A stretch of 5,329 bases of DNA from Clostridia bacterium (GTDB lineage Bacteria > Bacillota_A > Clostridia > Christensenellales > Aristaeellaceae), in contig JAFUDW010000114.1 of assembly GCA_017464225.1 (NCBI GenBank), positions 1-5,329 on the forward strand, in the 5' to 3' direction. Within the stretch, counting starts at the first letter, position 1. The number at the start of each line of letters is the position of its first letter. Positions 1 to 5,161 of this stretch are shown one piece after another. The notes below the pieces were generated by a model. It was not told the DNA's origin. It made no database searches and was given only the letters and a program-made list of their open reading frames with translations. Both the position numbers and the translations under genes were made by a program.

Positions 1-1
1 C

Positions 2-235
2 GGCATGCGCATTGCCCTTCCCTGCCCCGACCGCTGCGGCTGTCTGCTGGCGGCCGGCATCACCAGCATGATCACGGTCCAGGCCTTCATCAATATGGGC
101 GTAGTCATCGGCATCCTGCCCACCACCGGCCTTCCGCTTCCCTTTTTCAGCGCGGGAGGCACGTCGCTGTCCATTACGCTGGCGGCGGTGGGCGTGCTGC
201 TGTCCATCAGCCGCACCTGCGAAAAAACCGTCTGA
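2..235 (+). CDS. ftsW: FtsW/SpoVE/RodA-family peptidoglycan polymerase, C-terminal fragment
   Basis: This is the 3' end of a SEDS-family membrane glycosyltransferase, which polymerises lipid II into glycan strands at the division septum (FtsW) or spore cortex (SpoVE). The reading frame is open from the window edge, so the gene starts upstream; the ATG at 5 is internal. The 77 visible residues include the APDR-like loop (CPDRCG), a transmembrane stretch (ITSMITVQAFINMGVVIG) and the family's most conserved C-terminal block, PTTGLPLPFFSAGGTSL, followed by the last hydrophobic helix and a short basic tail ending in a TGA. It precedes murA by 63 bases and is probably in the same operon. FtsW and SpoVE cannot be separated from this fragment; the dcw context favours either over RodA. 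No frameshift is seen. Confidence 0.93.
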   Translation, partial: GMRIALPCPDRCGCLLAAGITSMITVQAFINMGVVIGILPTTGLPLPFFSAGGTSLSITLAAVGVLLSISRTCEKTV

Positions 236-251
236 CCGTCTCCGCACCTTA

Positions 252-285
252 TTTTCCATGCGGCATAGCATGAAAGCATGGAAAA
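252..285 (+). repeat. perfect 10-bp inverted repeat (hairpin) before murA ribosome binding site
   Basis: TTTTCCATGC at 252-261 is exactly complementary to GCATGGAAAA at 276-285, with a 14-base loop. The same left arm could alternatively pair its CATGC (257-261) with a nearer GCATG at 268-272, so two mutually exclusive stems are possible. There is no T tract after the stem, so it does not look like an intrinsic terminator. The 3' arm ends one base before the murA Shine-Dalgarno sequence, so folding could influence murA translation or mRNA processing. The repeat is seen directly; the function is inference. Confidence 0.6.
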
Positions 286-286
286 C

Positions 287-293
287 GGAGGTG
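287..293 (+). promoter_or_regulatory. murA ribosome binding site, decides the start at 299
   Basis: GGAGGTG lies 5 bases before the ATG at 299. The in-frame ATG at 278 has no such motif upstream and falls inside the 3' arm of the inverted repeat, so 299 is the preferred start. Confidence 0.8.
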
Positions 294-298
294 GGCGC

Positions 299-1561
299 AT
301 GGAAGGATTTTTAGTGCGCGGCGGCGAAAGAATATCGGGTGAGATGACCATGGACGCGGCCAAGAACGCGGTGCTGCCCATAATGGCTGCTTCCATTCTG
401 GCTGATACGTCCTCGGAAATCATCGGATGCCCGGAGATTGCCGATGTGGAGAGCATGCGCGGCATCCTGGCTTGCCTGGGCTGCGAATCCAGCTGGAAGG
501 GGCAAAGCTTAACGATCAGCAGCGATGGGCTCGATTCCTGGGAGCTGCCGGAGAATCTCAGCAAGCGCGTGCGCTCCTCCATTTTTATGCTGGGGCCCGT
601 GCTGGGAAGGCTGCGCCGGGCGACTGTGGTGTATCCCGGCGGCTGCGAGATCGGTCTCAGACCCATTGATCTGCATCTCAGCGGTTTGCGCAGGATGGGC
701 GTGCAGATCGAGGAAGCGGGCGGCGTGCTGTACTGCGACGGCAGCGGCATGCACGCGGCGGACGTACATCTGGATTATCCATCGGTAGGCGCTACCGAAA
801 ATGTGATGATGGCCGCCGTATTGACGCCCGGGCGCACCGTCATCAGCAACGCTGCCCGGGAGCCGGAGATATGCGACCTGCAGGGTTACATCAACGCCAT
901 GGGCGGCCATGTGCGCGGCGCCGGTTCGGCTATGATCGCCATCGAAGGTGTTTCATGCCTGCATGGCGCGGCTTATCGGCCCATGTTTGACCGCATCGCC
1001 GCGGGCACCTATCTGTGCGCCGCGGCCATCACCGGAGGCGATATCACGCTGCATGGCGTTCAGTGCCGCCATTTGACCGCCGTGCTTCAAAAGCTCAGGG
1101 AAATGGGCTGCGCCATCGATGAAGGGACCGACAGCGTACGGCTCCGCGCGCCAAAGCGTTTGCGGGCTTTCGACACGCTGCAGACCGGCCCGCATCCCGG
1201 TTTCCCAACGGATATGCAGTCGCCCATGCTGGCGCTGGCTTCGGTGGCGGAGGGCAGCGGTGTGATCATGGAGAACGTGTTTGAAAACCGATTTGCGCTG
1301 GCGGGCGATCTGAACCGAATGGGCGCCAATATCCGCGTGGCCGGGCGGGCCGCGCTGATCCAGGGCGTTCCGAAGCTGTACGGCGTGCATGCCGCAGCCC
1401 GCGATCTGCGCAGCGGCGCGGCGCTGGTGCTGGCGGCCTTGCGTGCCCAGGGAGAATCGCTGATATCTGGCGCCGAGCTCATCGACCGGGGCTATGCCCG
1501 GATGGAGGACGCGCTGAAAGGCCTTGGCGCTGATATACGGCGCGTGCCTATCGCAGAATAA
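299..1561 (+). CDS. murA: UDP-N-acetylglucosamine 1-carboxyvinyltransferase MurA
   Basis: MurA transfers enolpyruvate from PEP to UDP-GlcNAc in the cytoplasm, the first committed step of peptidoglycan synthesis. The protein is 420 residues from the chosen start, normal for the family (about 420). Visible key sites are K22-N23 in the AKNAVLP motif, R92 in VRSSIFMLGP, the catalytic cysteine C116 in YPGGCEIGLRP (the Cys115 of E. coli), the general base D305 in PHPGFPTDMQ, and R371 in DLRSGAALVL, followed by the typical C-terminal IDRGYARMEDALKGLGADI. The catalytic Cys means the common fosfomycin-target form rather than the Cys-to-Asp resistant form. The ATG at 278 would add seven residues with no ribosome binding site, so 299 is preferred. 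It lies between ftsW and ftsQ in an apparent operon; murG is absent from this spot. The frame is intact. Confidence 0.97.
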   Translation: MEGFLVRGGERISGEMTMDAAKNAVLPIMAASILADTSSEIIGCPEIADVESMRGILACLGCESSWKGQSLTISSDGLDSWELPENLSKRVRSSIFMLGPVLGRLRRATVVYPGGCEIGLRPIDLHLSGLRRMGVQIEEAGGVLYCDGSGMHAADVHLDYPSVGATENVMMAAVLTPGRTVISNAAREPEICDLQGYINAMGGHVRGAGSAMIAIEGVSCLHGAAYRPMFDRIAAGTYLCAAAITGGDITLHGVQCRHLTAVLQKLREMGCAIDEGTDSVRLRAPKRLRAFDTLQTGPHPGFPTDMQSPMLALASVAEGSGVIMENVFENRFALAGDLNRMGANIRVAGRAALIQGVPKLYGVHAAARDLRSGAALVLAALRAQGESLISGAELIDRGYARMEDALKGLGADIRRVPIAE

Positions 1562-1581
1562 ACCGCAGGGAGAAAAAAGCG

Positions 1582-2385
1582 ATGGATGGAATGAATCACC
1601 AACCTCAGCGCGCGCCGGAGGAGAAGACGGCCAGCGAAAGCTATGGCTTTGCGCCGCGGCCTTCCCGCCGGGGGCTGTATACCGTGATCGCCGTGCTGGC
1701 GCTTTTGACGATCGCCGCCGTTTTTGTGCGGGGGAGATGGCTGCGCATCACCGACGTGGAGGTGACCGGTCTGATCACCTATCCCGCCGAGCGTGTGCTG
1801 ACGCAGGCCGGGATCACCGGAGGCAGCACGTATTTTAACCTGAATGAAAAGACCATCCGCGCCAATATTGAAAAGGACCGCTATCTAAGCTACATTGGCA
1901 TGGAAAAAAGATGGCCCAACGGCCTTTCGCTGCATGTGCGAGAAAGGCAGCGGCAGGGCAATGTGCTCTACATGGGCGTGCAGTATGTGATCTCGTCCGA
2001 TGGCATGGTGCTGGAAACCAGCAACAGCATTGATCTGGATAACGGCTGCGTCAAGGTGACCGGGCTGTCGATCCGCGATATCCGTTACAGCGCGCCGCTG
2101 GTTTGTCAAAATGCCGCCCAGCTTGAAACCATGGAAGCGCTGTTTGAGGAGTTGGAGCTGCAGGGCGTTCTCGGCCAGATTTCGGAATTGAACCTGTCGT
2201 CGCTGGACAGTATATATCTTGTGACCCTGGATGGGTACACAGCCAATATCGGGGATGCGGAGGATATGCGGGCCAAAATCGGCACGGTGCGCGCCGTGGT
2301 GGCCGAGCTTCGCCGCACGGGAGAGCAGGGCGGCATGATCGAAGCCACCGTGCCCGGTCAGGCCACGTATCGGCCCTTACAATGA
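1582..2385 (+). CDS. ftsQ: cell division protein FtsQ/DivIB
   Basis: This is a bitopic divisome protein of 267 residues that in this family links septal wall synthesis to the division ring through FtsB/FtsL-type partners. The architecture is typical: a charged cytoplasmic N-tail (residues 1-30), one transmembrane helix (about 31-49, GLYTVIAVLALLTIAAVFV), then a POTRA domain (about 54-120) containing the family signatures ITDVEVTGLITYPAERVL and, near its end, KRWPNGLSLHVRERQ, and an extracytoplasmic beta domain to the C-terminus. The start has AGGGAGA at 1567-1573, 8 bases upstream, and lies 20 bases after the murA stop, so translation is probably coupled within one operon. An alternative ATG at 1591 would remove three residues. 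The next host division gene is not seen, because the sequence after the stop passes into the mobile element. Confidence 0.92.
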   Translation: MDGMNHQPQRAPEEKTASESYGFAPRPSRRGLYTVIAVLALLTIAAVFVRGRWLRITDVEVTGLITYPAERVLTQAGITGGSTYFNLNEKTIRANIEKDRYLSYIGMEKRWPNGLSLHVRERQRQGNVLYMGVQYVISSDGMVLETSNSIDLDNGCVKVTGLSIRDIRYSAPLVCQNAAQLETMEALFEELELQGVLGQISELNLSSLDSIYLVTLDGYTANIGDAEDMRAKIGTVRAVVAELRRTGEQGGMIEATVPGQATYRPLQ

Positions 2386-2493
2386 ATGATTTATTATAAA
2401 TTTACGAAAAAAGTTTCAAAAAATGTGCCCGATGCCCCGATAAACACTTGCCAAATTATCACATTTTGTAAATGATTTTTTAATAAATCGAAT
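2385..2493. repeat. imperfect direct repeat AATGATTT...AAAT...CGAA, two copies 86 bp apart
   Basis: AATGATTT at 2385-2392 recurs at 2471-2478. Both copies continue with a T/A-rich stretch, AAAT and then CGAA (2406-2409 and 2489-2492), and both contain short dyads (ATTTAT/ATAAAT at 2389-2401; GATTT/AAATC at 2474-2489). They could be integrase arm or core sites or remnants of the attachment duplication, but AT-rich sequence produces such matches by chance. Confidence 0.3.
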
Positions 2494-2497
2494 AATA
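2386..2497. other. AT-rich junction region, candidate attachment-site zone
   Basis: This is the gene-free gap between the host ftsQ stop and the integrase stop, where composition falls sharply from GC-rich to strongly AT-rich. It holds a palindrome ATTTATTATAAAT (2389-2401), an inverted pair AAAATGTG/CACATTTT (2420-2427 and 2460-2467), a direct repeat AATGATTT (2385-2392 and 2471-2478) and a short tandem-like CCCGATGCCCCGAT (2428-2441). Tyrosine-integrase elements normally keep attP beside int, so the left attachment junction should be here or at the ends of the flanking genes. No second att copy is visible, so the exact core cannot be placed. No convincing GC-stem plus T-tract terminator for ftsQ or int was found. 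Confidence 0.45.
2420..2467. repeat. 8-bp inverted repeat in junction region
   Basis: AAAATGTG at 2420-2427 is perfectly complementary to CACATTTT at 2460-2467, with 32 bases between the arms. The wide spacing is unlike a terminator hairpin. Paired protein-binding sites around a recombination site are one possible reading. Confidence 0.35.
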
Positions 2498-3712
2498 TCA
2501 AGGGTTTTTGGCGTTATTTGAGGTGCCGTCGCGGCGGGTTTGCAACTTAAATGCAACTTTTTTCATGGCGGCCAGCAGATGATCGTCCAGATGGACGTCC
2601 TGGGCCATCATGTTTTTGATATCGGTATAGACGTTGAGGGTGGTGTTATAGGAGCTGTGGCCCAGCAGGACCATGGCCATAGCGGGATCGATGCCGGCGC
2701 GGTACAGGGCGGTGGCGTAGTTATGGCGAAGGTTATGCGGGGTGAAATCGGTATCGTAGTTATTGGGATTGTACCAGGGATCGGAAGGGCCGCCGGATGC
2801 GCGGGCCTTTTTTTGTGCCGCGGCGTAATTGTCATTGTGATGGGCAAAGCCCAGGACGAGCATCATTTTGACAAAATGATATTTGAAAGCGCCGTAGGTG
2901 TAGGGCTCGGCGCTGCTGGTGCAGACGTACAGGGAAGGCAGGCTGCGGAGCGGCTTTAACAGGGCAAGCAGCTCCTCCGGGATATCCACGAAACGGGCCG
3001 CGGAATCGGCGCGATCAAAGCGATCGCCTTTCAGATCGGTGACGGTGCGGGTGGTTTTGTTGTACTGCCGGCAGACATGCAGGCGGGCGGCGCTGAAATT
3101 GATATCTCCCCATTGCACGGCCAGGGATTCGCCGCAGCGAAGGCCGCAGTAATACTGGAACATGAGGGCCAGATGCATGGGATCCGGTACAAAGGAACGG
3201 CGCAGAACGGCGGCCTGGTCCGCGGTGAGGGCGGAGCGCGGCGCGGCCTTGGCGGCCCGGGGACGGCGCAGGGCGGTGGAATAATCGGCATCCATTACGC
3301 CGTTGGAAATGCCGTAGCGGCAGATATTTTTGAGAAAGCCGATGGCCTGGGTGATGGGCGTGGCGGAATAGCCTTCCAGAAGATCCACGCAGCGCTGCAG
3401 ATCGGCATAGCGGACGGCGCGGGCAAGCTGCTGGGGCGGGAAGGCGGGCAGGATATGATTCTTGAGGAACAGGCGCAGATTGATGGCGGTGGAAGGTTTG
3501 ACCCGGGGCGATTTGACCACGGTAAACCATTCCTCGGCCAGGGCGACAAAGGTCATATCCTTGGGATTGCGGCCGGTGCGGTATTGCTCAATGATGGACT
3601 GGCGCTTTTCATTGAACTCCCGCAGGGTGCGGGCGCGAAAATAAACCGGCTTGACGCCGGGAGCGGGAACCACCTTGCTATGGTAAAAACCGTCTTTGCC
3701 TTTGGTGGGCAT
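2498..3712 (-). CDS. int: tyrosine recombinase / phage-type integrase
   Basis: This is a 404-residue site-specific recombinase that would integrate and, with an excision partner, excise the element. The order is: an N-terminal arm-binding-like segment (about 1-50), a SAM-like core-binding domain (about 54-150), and a catalytic domain (about 163-375). All key residues are present: R192 in YYCGLRCGESL, H326 and R329 in HNLRH, H352 in LLGHSS, and the nucleophile Y362 in LNVYTDI; K228 is a possible catalytic lysine. Residues about 290-322 form a long polar insertion before the HxxR motif. The ATG at 3712 is chosen because AAAGGAGGT sits 6 bases upstream. A TTG at 3733 would place that ribosome binding site inside the coding region and overlap the upstream gene. 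The gene follows the NYN gene by 17 bases, probably in one transcript, and its 3' end faces the host junction. Confidence 0.95.
   Translation of the reverse strand: MPTKGKDGFYHSKVVPAPGVKPVYFRARTLREFNEKRQSIIEQYRTGRNPKDMTFVALAEEWFTVVKSPRVKPSTAINLRLFLKNHILPAFPPQQLARAVRYADLQRCVDLLEGYSATPITQAIGFLKNICRYGISNGVMDADYSTALRRPRAAKAAPRSALTADQAAVLRRSFVPDPMHLALMFQYYCGLRCGESLAVQWGDINFSAARLHVCRQYNKTTRTVTDLKGDRFDRADSAARFVDIPEELLALLKPLRSLPSLYVCTSSAEPYTYGAFKYHFVKMMLVLGFAHHNDNYAAAQKKARASGGPSDPWYNPNNYDTDFTPHNLRHNYATALYRAGIDPAMAMVLLGHSSYNTTLNVYTDIKNMMAQDVHLDDHLLAAMKKVAFKLQTRRDGTSNNAKNP
2541..2559. repeat. 11-bp-period direct repeat TGCAACTT in the int 3' end
   Basis: TGCAACTT occurs at 2541-2548 and 2552-2559, separated by AAA, so the copies are one helical turn apart. 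They lie inside the last codons of the integrase, near the probable attachment region. Possible arm-type sites for the integrase or an excisionase; otherwise a codon coincidence. Confidence 0.35.
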
Positions 3713-3718
3713 GGGGAT

Positions 3719-3727
3719 ACCTCCTTT
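3719..3727 (-). promoter_or_regulatory. strong ribosome binding site of int, decides start at 3712
   Basis: On the minus strand AAAGGAGGT lies 6 bases before the ATG at 3712 and immediately follows the NYN gene stop (TGA at 3732-3730), supporting an NYN-int operon. Confidence 0.85.
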
Positions 3728-3729
3728 AT

Positions 3730-4419
3730 TCAAATTACGCTGTCATCTTCTCCGGTATCCTCCTGCATCATTTTCTTGGTGGGCACAAAGGCAGGGGAAA
3801 CCAAACCGTCAATATGTTCATTGAGATCATGCCGGATGGCAGCGCCCATGGGATCAAGGACGAAATCAATGCCTTCCCGGCGGGCCAGTTTGGCGGCCGG
3901 GACAAAATCACTGTCCCCGGAAATGAGAATCATCTTGTTGACCTGCTTTTTAAAGGCCATAGAGGCAATATCAACGCCTATGCGCATATCGACACCCTTT
4001 TGGATGATGTTCAATTGAAAATCCGATTCTTTTAAATCTTCAATGCGTATGCTGCCGCTGCACAGCTTTTTTGTCAGCTCCGGCTTGAATACGTATTGCA
4101 GATTGATTTCCGAAAGCGTTCCAAGGCGCAGAGCGACCTTGCGTTTACTACGCATGGCTTCCTGGAAGGACATCATCCACACGTAAAGATCGGATTTGCC
4201 CAGGTTGATATTGCGTTTGAGCAGGGGATGATAGATCTGCTTGGCGCTGGGCGGGCAATCGTAATAGAAGATGCGATAGAGCTTATCATACTTGGTGATG
4301 TGGCGCATGCAATAATGCCGCAGCTGATCCGCACGCTCATCGGGAGCGGCATCACCCCAGAGATAATTGGCCCGCTTTTGAAAGAAACCGCCATCAACCA
4401 GTATCGCTACGATGGACAT
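3730..4419 (-). CDS. NYN-domain (PIN-like, LabA/DUF88-type) putative nuclease
   Basis: This is a 229-residue soluble protein with the NYN fold, a PIN-like group of predicted metal-dependent RNases. Visible hallmarks are the N-terminal strand with acidic residue D9 in AILVDGGFF, then KGVDMRIGVDIASMAF (D144, D150) and the strand-turn ISGDSDFVPAAKLARREG (D169, D171), followed by IDFVLDPMG. These acidic positions match the usual metal-binding site, so activity is plausible. Residues about 28-135 form an intervening helical region, and the C-tail (about 212-229) is acidic and probably disordered. There are no membrane segments. The start ATG has AGAGAGG 11 bases upstream. It is the first gene of a probable operon with int and lies next to the repressor. 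RNA processing, control of int expression or a role against competing phages are all possible; the function is not determined by the sequence. Confidence 0.88.
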   Translation of the reverse strand: MSIVAILVDGGFFQKRANYLWGDAAPDERADQLRHYCMRHITKYDKLYRIFYYDCPPSAKQIYHPLLKRNINLGKSDLYVWMMSFQEAMRSKRKVALRLGTLSEINLQYVFKPELTKKLCSGSIRIEDLKESDFQLNIIQKGVDMRIGVDIASMAFKKQVNKMILISGDSDFVPAAKLARREGIDFVLDPMGAAIRHDLNEHIDGLVSPAFVPTKKMMQEDTGEDDSVI

Positions 4420-4459
4420 ACGATCATCCGCCTCTCTTTTCTTTTGAAAATGAAGAAAG

Positions 4460-4507
4460 CCCTTGGTTCAGGCACACCCCAAATGGCGGGGGGTCTTATC
4501 CCAAAGG
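4460..4507 (-). promoter_or_regulatory. structured leader of the NYN-int transcript
   Basis: On the minus-strand RNA, CCUUUGG (4507-4501) can pair with CCAAGGG (4466-4460) over 7 bp with one G-U, enclosing a second stem ACCCC/GGGGU (4494-4490 with 4480-4476). A U-rich but interrupted stretch follows. It could be an attenuator, a protein target or a weak terminator for the repressor transcript. The pairing is seen by eye; no folding energy was computed. Confidence 0.35.
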
Positions 4508-4522
4508 CTAATCTTCGAGATA

Positions 4523-4551
4523 AGTATATGCCAAACAGTTCGAAAAATCAA
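4523..4551 (-). promoter_or_regulatory. probable promoter of the NYN-int operon
   Basis: On the minus strand, TTGATT (4551-4546), a 17-base spacer and TATACT (4528-4523) fit a sigma-70-type promoter. Initiation near 4516 would give a leader of about 97 bases before the NYN start. A 6-bp dyad CTTATC (4495-4500) and GATAAG (4519-4524) overlaps the -10 edge. No copy of the repressor operator is found here, so int is probably not controlled directly by that repressor. Confidence 0.6.
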
Positions 4552-4596
4552 GCCCAAATTTTTCTGAACCGTTCTGAGTGTTTCAAAACACATAGA

Positions 4597-4989
4597 TTAT
4601 GTTGCCTTCTTCTCGGTAGACGGGGGGGTGGCGGCGGTCATGGCTGGGTTGCCAGAAACGATATCGGCATAGGAGAGAAGGGCTTGCCTGCCCTGCTGGT
4701 TCAAAAGCCGAAAGGTTTGCAGCAAGCGGCCCTCGTCGGTGGAGGGATTATAGCCGCCCAGGGTAAGATAATATTCCTCCGGGGTCTGATACTGATCCAG
4801 AAGGAGATAATCCATGGGCACGTTGAAAAACTGGCTGAGACGATACAGCGTGGACATCTTGGCGTTCTTGTAACCAGCTTTAAAAAAACTGGTGATCGTC
4901 ATATAAGGAATACCTGATTTTTCAGCTAACGTGTGCTTGTTCAGCCCATAGCGGGTCATAAGAGAATTAATTTTTTCCATCATATCCAT
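4597..4989 (-). CDS. XRE-family (Cro/CI-type) HTH repressor
   Basis: This is a 130-residue transcriptional regulator, probably the lysogeny repressor. A helix-turn-helix domain covers about residues 5-64, with LAEKSG as the first helix and MTITSFFKAG as the recognition helix, ending in the typical FFNVPMDYLLL. Residues about 85-112 (DEGRLLQTFRLLNQQGRQAL) resemble the small oligomerisation helices of such regulators, followed by a low-complexity tail. There is no LexA/S24-type autoproteolysis domain, so RecA-driven self-cleavage is not expected; induction would need another route. The start at 4989 has AAAGGTGG about 10 bases upstream and lies just after a strong promoter. The frame stays open much farther upstream, but that would cross the operators and the divergent gene and is not credible. 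A run of seven C on the coding strand lies in the tail (4622-4628). Confidence 0.9.
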   Translation of the reverse strand: MDMMEKINSLMTRYGLNKHTLAEKSGIPYMTITSFFKAGYKNAKMSTLYRLSQFFNVPMDYLLLDQYQTPEEYYLTLGGYNPSTDEGRLLQTFRLLNQQGRQALLSYADIVSGNPAMTAATPPSTEKKAT

Positions 4990-5014
4990 GTGGGGAAGAC
5001 CACCTTTCCGCCTG

Positions 5015-5043
5015 AGTATAAACGAACAGACATGCCATGTCAA
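5015..5043 (-). promoter_or_regulatory. leftward promoter of the repressor
   Basis: On the minus strand, TTGACA (5043-5038), a 17-base spacer and TATACT (5020-5015) make a near-consensus sigma-70-type promoter. Initiation near 5008 falls just before the repressor ribosome binding site, giving a very short leader. No operator copy lies within it; the perfect operator ends 9 bases beyond its -35 box. Confidence 0.8.
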
Positions 5044-5051
5044 GAAAAAAA

Positions 5052-5067
5052 TTACTAAAGTTAGTAA
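5052..5067. promoter_or_regulatory. operator O1, perfect 16-bp dyad
   Basis: TTACTAA (5052-5058), AG, TTAGTAA (5061-5067) is a perfect 7-bp inverted repeat with a 2-bp spacer, the size expected for a dimeric XRE repressor. It lies between the -35 boxes of the two divergent promoters, centred about 52 bases upstream of each expected start. Confidence 0.75.
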
Positions 5068-5075
5068 AAACATGC

Positions 5076-5105
5076 TTGACAATCTACTAATGTACGTGAT
5101 ATTAT
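5076..5105 (+). promoter_or_regulatory. rightward early promoter
   Basis: TTGACA (5076-5081), an 18-base spacer and TATTAT (5100-5105), with TG at 5097-5098 giving an extended -10. Expected start near 5112. Operator O2 fills the spacer, so repressor binding would block this promoter. Confidence 0.8.
5084..5099. promoter_or_regulatory. operator O2, degenerate copy inside the rightward promoter
   Basis: CTACTAA, TG, TACGTGA matches the O1 arms at 10 of 14 positions (left 6/7, right 4/7). Its centre is 32 bp from O1. It covers the -35/-10 spacer of the rightward promoter. Confidence 0.55.
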
Positions 5106-5114
5106 GCGTGTGAG

Positions 5115-5130
5115 TTATGAAAATTAGTAA
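5115..5130. promoter_or_regulatory. operator O3, just after the rightward start
   Basis: TTATGAA, AA, TTAGTAA matches the O1 arms at 12 of 14 positions (left 5/7, right 7/7). Its centre is 31 bp from O2. It lies at the beginning of the rightward transcript and overlaps an ATG at 5117 that is not favoured as a gene start. Confidence 0.6.
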
Positions 5131-5161
5131 ATCTGAGACGTGGGAAGGAGAAGGGCGGCAG

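Noticed and set aside
252..285. ftsW-murA hairpin as an intrinsic terminator
   Set aside because: There is no T run after the stem on the plus strand and the ribosome binding site follows at once; the operon context argues for read-through.
278..298. murA start at 278
   Set aside because: It has no Shine-Dalgarno motif and lies within the stem; GGAGGTG is placed properly for 299, and the family N-terminus matches 299.
2428..2441. CCCGATGCCCCGAT as a CRISPR-like or terminator repeat
   Set aside because: It is one short direct duplication without dyad symmetry or further copies.
3077..4018. 313-codon plus-strand frame opposite int and the NYN gene
   Set aside because: It spans the junction between two clearly recognised minus-strand genes, shows no recognisable domain, and is the kind of antisense frame expected from GC-rich codon use.
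4578..4591. GTGTTT/AAACAC hairpin just after the repressor stop as a terminator
   Set aside because: The loop is only two bases (or four with a 5-bp stem) and no T tract follows on the minus strand, so terminator function is not supported.
4096..4917. 273-codon plus-strand frame opposite the NYN gene and repressor
   Set aside because: It runs across two real minus-strand genes and their shared promoter region and has no family features or credible ribosome binding site.
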